DNA of 64,000 bases, from the NCBI GenBank assembly GCA_033782935.1, contig JAWQEG010001559.1, forward strand, positions 1 through 64,000, in the 5' to 3' direction. How positions within the stretch are numbered: position 1 is the first letter of the stretch; the number at the start of each line of letters is the position of its first letter. Made by a program: the position numbers and the translations under genes. The notes under the pieces were generated by a model. That model was given only the letters and a program-made list of their open reading frames with translations. It was not told the DNA's origin and made no database searches. The stretch is from Petrolisthes cinctipes (taxonomy: Eukaryota > Arthropoda > Malacostraca > Decapoda > Porcellanidae). Below, piece after piece: positions 55,752 to 64,000 of this stretch.

Positions 55752-58700
55752 AATATCGATTTTTAGAATGCTTTCGGCTTATATTTTGAAAATATTCTAG
55801 CACTGAGTAGGTATGTACAGATCGCTTCAGGGACCCCAAAATATCGATTTTTCGGGTGTTTTGAGCCTGAATTTGAGATATAAACGGATACAGAAGATGC
55901 ATGCACATATTGACTTTGGGCACCTAAAATATCGATTTTCAGCATGTTTTGGGCCTGTATTTTGAAAATACTCTAACACGGAGTAGGCATGTACAGATCG
56001 CTTCTGGGACCCCAAAATATTGAATTTTCGGGTGTTTTGCGCCTGGATTTGAGATATAAACGGGTACATAAGATGCATGCACATATCGACTTTTGGGCAC
56101 CTAAAATATCGATTTTGAGCATGTTTTGGGTCTGTATCTTGATAGCATTCTAACTAGGAGTAGGCATGTACAGATCGCTTCTAGGACCCAAAAATGCCGA
56201 ATTTTCGGGTGTTTTAAACCTGAATTTGAGATATAAACGGGTACAGAAGATCCATGCACATATCGACTTTTTGCACCTAAAATATCGATTTTCAGCATGT
56301 TTTGGGCCTGTATTTTGAAAATATTCTAGCACTAAGTAGGCATGTACAGATCGCTTCTGGGCCAAAAAAAAAGCGAATATTCGGGTGTTTTGAGCTTGAA
56401 TTTGAGATATAAACGTGTACCGAAGATGCATGCACATATTGACTTTGGGCACCTAAAATATCGATTTTCAGCATGTTTTGGGCGTGTGTTTTAAAATATT
56501 CTATTACTGCGTAGGCATGTACAGATCGCTTCTGTGACTCAAAAATATCGAATTTTCGGGTGTTTTGAGTCTGAATTTGAGATATAAACGAGTACTGAAG
56601 ATGCATGGACATATTGACTTTGGGCACCTAAAATATCGATTTTCATCATGTTTTAGGCCTGTATTTTGAAAATACTCTAACACGGAGTAGGCATGTACAG
56701 ATCCCTTCTGGGACCCAAAAATATCGAGTTTTCGGGTGTTTTGAGCACGAATTTGAGATATAAACGGTTACTGAAGATGCAAGCACATATCGACTTTGGG
56801 CACCTAAAATATCGATTTTCAGCATGTTTTGGGCCTGTATTCTGAAAATATTCTAGCACTAAGTAGACATGTACAGATCGCTTCTGGGCCAAAATAAAAT
56901 CGAATACTCGGGTGTTTTGAGCCTGAATTTGAGATATAAACGTGTACAGAAGATGCATGCACATATCGACTTTGGGCACCTAAAATATCGATTTTCAGCA
57001 TGTTTTGGGCGTGTTTTTTTAAATATTCCATTACTGCGTAGGCATGTACAGATCGCTTCTGGGACTCAAAAATATCGAATTTTCGGGTGTTTTGAGTCTG
57101 AATTTGAGATATAAACGAGTACTGAAGATACATGCACATATTGACTTTGGGACAAAATATATCGATTTTCAGCATGTTTGGGTCTGTATTTTGAGAAAAT
57201 TCTAGCAATGATTAGGCATGTAAAGATCGCTTCTGGGACCCAAAAATATCGAATTTTCGGGAGTTTTGAGCCTGAATTTGAGATATAAACGGGTACTGCA
57301 GATGCATGCACATATCGACTTTGGGCACCTGAAATATCGATTTTCAGCATGTTTTGGGCCTGTATTTTGAAAATACTCTAACACGGAGTAGGCATGTACA
57401 GATTGCTTCTGGGAACAAAAAATATCGAATTTTCGGGTGTTTTAAGCCTGAATTTGAGATATAAACGGGTACAGAAGATACATTCACATATTGACTTTGG
57501 GTACCTAAAATATCGATTTTCAACATGTTTTGGGCCTGTATTTTGAAAATACTTTACCACGTAGTAGGCATGTACAGATCCCTTCTAAGACCCAAAAACA
57601 TCGAATTTTCGGGTGTTTTAAGCCTGAATTTGGGATGTAAATGGGTACAGAAAATGCAAGCACATATCGATTTTGGGCACCTAAAATATCGATTTTCAAC
57701 TGGTTTTTGTGCCTGTGTTTTGAAAATATTCTAACATTGAGTAAGCATGTACACATCGCTTCCGGGACCCAAAAATATCGAATTTTCGGGTGATTTAAGC
57801 CTGAATTTGAGATATAAACGGGTACAGAAGATGCATGCACATATCGACTTTGGGCACCTAAAATATGGATTTTCAGCATGTTTTCGGCCTGAATCTTGAA
57901 AATATCCTATTACTGAGTAGGCATGTACAGATCGCTTCTGGGACCCAAAAAAATGGAATTTTCGGGTGTTTTGAGCCTGAATTTGAGATATAAACGGGTA
58001 CAGAAGATGCATGCACATATCGATTTTGTACACCTAAAATATTGATTTTCAACTTGTTTTTCTGCCTGTGTTTTGAAAGTATTCTAACATTGAGTAGGCA
58101 TGTACAGATCGCTTCTGGGACCCAAAAAAATGGAATTTTCGGGTGTTTTGAGCCTGAATTTGAGATATAAACGGGTACAGAAGATGCATGCACATATCGA
58201 CTTTGGGCACCTAAAATATCGTTTTTCAGCATATTTTGACTTGTATTTTGAAAATATTCTGTTACTGAGTAGGCATGTACAGATCGCTTCAAGGACCCAA
58301 AAATATCGAATTTTTGGGTGTTTTGATCCTGAATTTGAGATATAAACGGGTACTGAAGATACATACATATATTGACTTTGGGCACCTAAAATATCGATTT
58401 TCAGCATGTTTTGGGCCTGTATTACAAAAATATTCTAACACGGAGTAGGCATGTACAGATCGCTTCTGGGACCCAAAAATATCGAATTTTCAGGTGTTTT
58501 GAGCCTGAATTTGAGATATAAACGGGTACTGAAGATGAATGCATATATCGACTTTGGGCACCTAAAATATCAATTTTCAGCATTTTTTGGGCCTGTATTT
58601 TGAAAATACTTTACCACGGAATAGGCATGTACAGATCCCTTCTGGGACCCAAAAATATCGAATTTTCGGGTGTTTTGAGCCAGAATTTGAGATATAAACG

Positions 58701-61700
58701 GGTACAGAAGATCCATGCACATATCGATTTTGGGCACCTAAAACATCTATTTTCAACTTGTTTTTGTGCCTGTGTTTTGAAAATATTCTAACATTGAGTA
58801 GGCATGTACAGATCGCATCTGGGACCCAAAAATATCGAATTTTCGGGTGTTTTGAGCCTGAATTTGAGATATAAACGGGTACTGAAGATGCATACACATA
58901 TTGACTTTGGGCACCTAAAATATCGATTTTTAGCATGTTTTGGGCCTGTATTATGAAAATACTCTAATACGGAGTAGGCATGTACAGATCGCTTCTGGGA
59001 CCCAAAAATATCGAAGTTTCGGCTGTTTTGAGTCTGAATTTGGGATATAAACGTGTACAGAAGATGCATACACATATTGACTTTGGTCACCTAAAATATC
59101 GATTTTCAGCATGTTTTGGGCCTGTATTATGAAAATACTCTAACACGGAGTAGGCATGTACATATCGCTTCTGGGACCCAAAAACATCGAATTTTCGGGT
59201 GTTTTAAGCCTGAATTTGGGATGTAAATGGGTACAGAAAATGCAAGCACATATTAACTTGGGCACCTAAAATATCGATATTAACTTGTTTTTCTGCCTGT
59301 ATTTTGAAAATATTTTAACATTGAGTAGGCATGTACAGATCGCTTCTGGGACCCAAAAATATCGAATTTTTGGGTGTTTTGAGCCTGAATTTGAGATATA
59401 AACAGCTACAATAGATGCATGCATATATAGACTTTGTGCACCAAAAATATCCATATTTAGCATGTTTTGGGCCTATATTTTGAAAATATTCTAGCACTGA
59501 GTAGGCATGTACAGATCGCTTTTTGGACCCAAAAATATCGAATTTTAGGGGGTTTTGAGCCTGAATTTGGGACATAAACGGGTACAGAAGATGCATGCAC
59601 ATATCGATTTTGGGCACCTAAAATATCGATTTTCAGCATGTTTTAGGCCTGAATCTTAAAAATATTCTATTACTGAGTTGGCATGTACAAATCGCTTCTT
59701 GGACCCAAAAATATCGGTTTTTTGGATGTTTTGAGCCTGAATTTGAGATATAAACGTGTACTGAAGATGCATGCACAAATCGACTTTGGGCACCTAAAAT
59801 ATCGATTTTCAGCATGTTTTTGGTCTGTAATTTGAAAATATTCTGTCACTGAGTAGGCATGTACAGATCGCTTCCGGAAACCAAAAATATCGAGTTTTCG
59901 GGTGTTTTGAGCCTGAATTTGAGATATAAACGGGTAGAGAAGATGCATACACATATTGCTTTTGGCACCTAAAATATCGAATTTCAGCATGTTTTGAGGT
60001 CTGTTTTTTTAAAATACTCTAAAACGGAGTAGGCATGTACAGACCGCTTCTGGGAACCAAAAAATTTGAATTTTCGGGTGTTTTCAGCCTGAATTTGAGA
60101 TATACACGGGTACAGAAGATGCATACACATATTGACTTTGGGCACCTAAAATATCGATTTTCAGCATGTTTTAGGCCTGTATATTGAAAATACTCTAACA
60201 CGGAGTAGGCATGTACAGATCGCTTCTGGGAACCAAAAATATCGAATTTTCGGGTGTTTTGAGCCAGAATTTGAGATATAAACGGGTACTGAAGATGCAT
60301 GCACATATCGATTTTGGGCACCTAAAATATCGATTTTCAACTTGTTTTTGTGCCTGTATTTTGAAAATATTCTAACATTGACTAGGCATGTACACATCGC
60401 TTCTGGGAACCAAAAATATCGAATTTTCGGGTGTTTTCAGCCTGAATTTGAGATATACACGGGTACAGAAGATGCATGCACATATCGACTTTGGGCACCT
60501 AAAATATCGATTTTCAGCATGTTTTGGGCTTATATTTTGAAAATATTCTAGCACTGAGTAGGCATGTACAGATCACTTCTGGGCCAAAATAAAATCAAAT
60601 ATTCGGGTGTTTTGAGCCTGAATTTGAGATATAAACGGGTACTGAAGATGCATGCACATATCGACTTTGGACACCTAAAATATCGATTTTCAGCATGTTT
60701 TCGGCCTAAAATTTGAAAATAATCTAGCATTGAGTAGGCATGGAGAGATCGCTTCTGGAACCCAAAAATATCCAATTTTCGGGTATTTTGATCCTGAATT
60801 TAAATATAAAAGGGTACAGAAAATGCATGCACATATCGACTTTGGGCACCTAATATATCGATTTTCAGCATGTTTTTGGCCTTTATTTTGAAAAAACTCT
60901 AACACGGAATAGGCATGTACAGATAGCTTCTGGGACCCAAAAAATATAGATTTTTTGGGTGTTTTGAGCCTGAATTTGAGATATAAACGGGTACAGAAGA
61001 TGCATACACATATTGACTTTGGTCACCTAATATATCGATTTTCAGCATATTTTGGGCCAGTATTATGAAAATACTCTAACACGGAGTAGGCATGTACAGA
61101 TCGCTTCTGGGATCCAAAAATATTGAATTTTCGGGTGTTTTGTGATTGAATTTGAGATATCAACGGGTACTGAAGATGCATGCACATATCGACTTTGGGC
61201 ACCTGAAATATCAATTTTCAGCATGTTTTGGGTCTGTATTTTGAAAATATTCTGTCACTGAGTAGGCATGTACAGATCGTTTCTGGGCAAAAATAAAATC
61301 AAATATTCGGATGTTTTAAGCCTGAATTTGAGATATAAACGGGTACAGAAGATGCATGCACGTATCGATTTTGGACACCTAAAATATTGATTTTCAACTT
61401 GTTTTTGTGCCTGTGTTTTGAAAGTATTCTACCATTGAGTAGGCATGTACAGATCGCTTCTGGGTCCCAAAAATATCTAATTTTCTGGTGTTTTAAGCCT
61501 GAATTTGGGACATAAACGGTTACAGAAGATCCATGCACATATCAATTTTGGGCACATAAAATATCTATTTTCAACTTGATTTTGTGCCTGTGTTTTGAAA
61601 ATATTCTAACATTGAGTAGGCATGTACAGATTGCATCTGGGACCCAAAAATATCGAATTTTAGGGTGTTTTGATCCTAAATTTGAGATATAAACGGGTAC

Positions 61701-64000
61701 TGAAGATGCATGCACATATCGACTTTTGGGCACCTGAAATATCAATTTTCAGCATGTTTTAGGCCTGTATTTTGAAAATACTTTACCACGGAATAGGCAT
61801 GTACAGATCCCTTCTGAGACCCAAAAATATCTAATTTTCGGGTGTTTTAAGCCTGAATTTGAGATGTAAACGGGTACTAAAGATGCATTTACATATTGAC
61901 TTTTGGCACCTAAAATATCGATTTTCAGCATGTTTTGGGCCTGTATCTTCAAAATACTTTACCACGGAATAGGCATGTACAGATCCCTTCTGAGACCCAA
62001 AAATATCGAATTTTCGGGTGTTTTAAGCCTGAATTTGAGATATAAACGGGTACTAAAGATGCATTCACATATCGATTTTGAGCACCTAAAACATCGATAT
62101 TCAATTTGTTTTTGTGCCTGTATTTTGAAAATATTCTACCATTGAGTAGGCATGTACAGATCGCTTCTGGGTCCCAAAAATATCAAATTTTCGAGTGTTT
62201 TGAGCCTGAATTTGAGATATAAACGGGTACAGAAGATGCATACACATATTGACTTTGGTCACCTAATATATCGATTTTCAGCATATTTTGGGCCTGTATT
62301 ATGAAAATACTCTGACACGGAGTAGGCATGTACAGATCGCTTCTGGGATCCAAAAATATTGAATTTTCGGGTGTTTTAAGCCTGAATTTGGGATGTAAAT
62401 GGGTACAGAAAATGCAAGCACATATTAACTTGGGCACCTAAAATATCGATATTAACTTGTTTTTCTGCCTGTATTTTGAAAATATTTTAACATTGAGTAG
62501 GCATGTACAGATCGCTTCTGGGACCCAAAAATATCGAATTTTTGGGTGTTTTGAGCCTGAATTTGAGATATAAACGGGTACTGAAGATGCATACACATAT
62601 TGACTTTGGGCACCTAAAATATCGATTTTTAGCATGTTTTGGGCCTGTATTATGAAAATACTCTAATACGGAGTAGGCATGTACAGATCGCTTCTGGGAC
62701 CCAAAAATATCGAAGTTTCGGCTGTTTTGAGTCCGAATTTGGGATATAAACGTGTACAGAAGATGCATACACATATTGACTTTGGTCACATAAAATATCG
62801 ATTTTCAGCATGTTTTGGGCCTGTATTATGAAAATACTCTAACACGGAGTAGGCATGTACATATCGCTTCTGGGACCCAAAAACATCGAATTTTCGGGTG
62901 TTTTAAGCCTGAATTTGGGATGTAAATGGGTACAGAAAATGCAAGCACATATTAACTTGGGCACCTAAAATATCGATATTAACTTGTTTTTCTGCCTGTA
63001 TTTTGAAAATATTTTAACATTGAGTAGGCATGTACAGATCGCTTCTGGGACCCAAAAATATCAAATTTTTGGGTGTTTTGAGCCTGAATTTGAGATATAA
63101 ACAGCTACAAAAGATGCATGCATATATAGACTTTGTACACCAAAAATATCCATATTTAGCATGTTTTGGGCCTATATTTTGAAAATATTCTAGCACTGAG
63201 TAGGCATGTACAGATCGCTTTTTGGACCCAAAAATATCGAATTTTATGGGGTTTTGAGCCTGAATTTGGGACATAAACGGGTACAGAAGATGCATGCACA
63301 TATCGATTTTGGGCACCTAAAATATCGATTTTCAGCATGTTTTAGGCCTGAATCTTAAAAACATTCTATTCCTGAGTAGGCATGTACAAATTGCTTCTTG
63401 GACCCAAAAATATCGGTTTTTTGGATGTTTTGAGCTTGAATTTGAGATATAAACGTGTACTGAAGATGCATGCACAAATCGACTTTGGGCACCTAAAATA
63501 TCGATTTTCAGCATGTTTTTGGTCTGTAATTTGAAAATATTCTGTCACTGAGTAGGCATGTACAGATCGCTTCCGGAAACCAAAAATATCGAGTTTTCGG
63601 GTGTTTTGAGCCTGAATTTGAGATATAAACGGGTAGAGAAGATGCATACACATATTGCTTTTGTCACCTAAAATATCGAATTTCAGCATGTTTTGAGGTC
63701 TGTATTTTGAAAATACTCTAAAACGGAGTAGGCATGTACAGACCGCTTCTGGGAACCAAAAAATTTGAATTTTCGGGTGTTTTCAGCCTGAATTTGAGAT
63801 ATACACGGGTACTGAAGATGCATGCACATATCGATTTTGGGCACCTAAAATATCGATTTTCAACTTGTTTTTGTGCCTGTATTTTGAAAATATTCTAACA
63901 TTGAGTAGGCATGTACACATCGCTTCTGTGAACCAAAAATATCGAATTTTCGGGTGTTTTCAGCCTGAATTTGAGATATACACGGGTACAGAAGATGCAT
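55752..64000. repeat. Satellite B array, 176-bp dimeric monomers, runs off the window
   Basis: About 47 copies of a 176-bp unit. Landmarks are GAGTAGGCATGTACAGATCG, AAAAATATCGAATTTTCGGG, GCCTGAATTTGAGATATAAA, GATGCATGCACATATCGA and AAAATATCGATTTTCAGC. The unit divides into two related halves of about 89 and 87 bp (see finding). Some units differ by blocks of linked variants (for example GATATTAACTTG in place of GATTTTCAGCATG). 176 mod 3 is 2, so the 60-170-residue minus-strand ORFs are repeat artefacts. Confidence 0.97.

Noticed and set aside
55642..63700. Minus-strand ORFs with peptides such as SQKRSVHAYSVLEYF and CPKSICACIF
   Set aside because: Artefacts of the 176-bp satellite B. The peptides recur in all phases with the repeat period and match no known domain.

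Overview
The window comes from an invertebrate nuclear genome, most likely an arthropod and plausibly a decapod crustacean. That is inferred from Ty3/gypsy elements with arthropod-type Gag knuckles, I/Jockey-type and RTE-type LINEs, long (GT)n and (TA)n tracts and very large satellite arrays. The species cannot be named from sequence alone. I see no host protein gene, tRNA or rRNA. Everything recognisable is transposable element, relic or tandem repeat.

Layout. 1-2.4 kb: minus-strand Ty3/gypsy element (A) with an almost open protease-RT-RNase H-integrase frame running off the left edge, bordered by two minisatellites (2.52-3.36 kb). 3.4-6.7 kb: non-coding DNA with a GT minisatellite. 6.7-10.15 kb: decayed, 5'-truncated I-type LINE (plus). 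10.35-12.9 kb: decayed Ty3/gypsy element (B, plus). 13.0-15.4 kb: (TA)n, an integrase scrap and an internally deleted RTE-type LINE. 15.97-29.17 kb: a composite locus. Ty3/gypsy element C (plus) has an LTR, leader, Gag, protease, a long open RT-RNase H-integrase frame, and then an inverted LTR+leader of the same family in place of its 3' end. A nearly complete 6.48 kb I-type LINE (minus, 18404-24880) sits inside its protease, bounded by a 15-bp target-site duplication. 29.2-55.74 kb: satellite A, 62-bp monomers (common 54-bp variant), with higher-order duplications, a 144-bp inverted island and two solo LTRs with target-site duplications. 55.75-64.0 kb: satellite B, 176-bp monomers, each a fused pair of diverged ~88-bp half-units.

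No host pathway is encoded. The window records a sequence of events: gypsy C inserted, was rearranged into an inverted-arm structure and was then hit by the LINE. Satellite A expanded in nested blocks, received LTR retrotransposons that later recombined to solo LTRs, and abuts satellite B directly. The many short ORFs on the minus strand of both satellites are repeat artefacts and are not annotated as genes.
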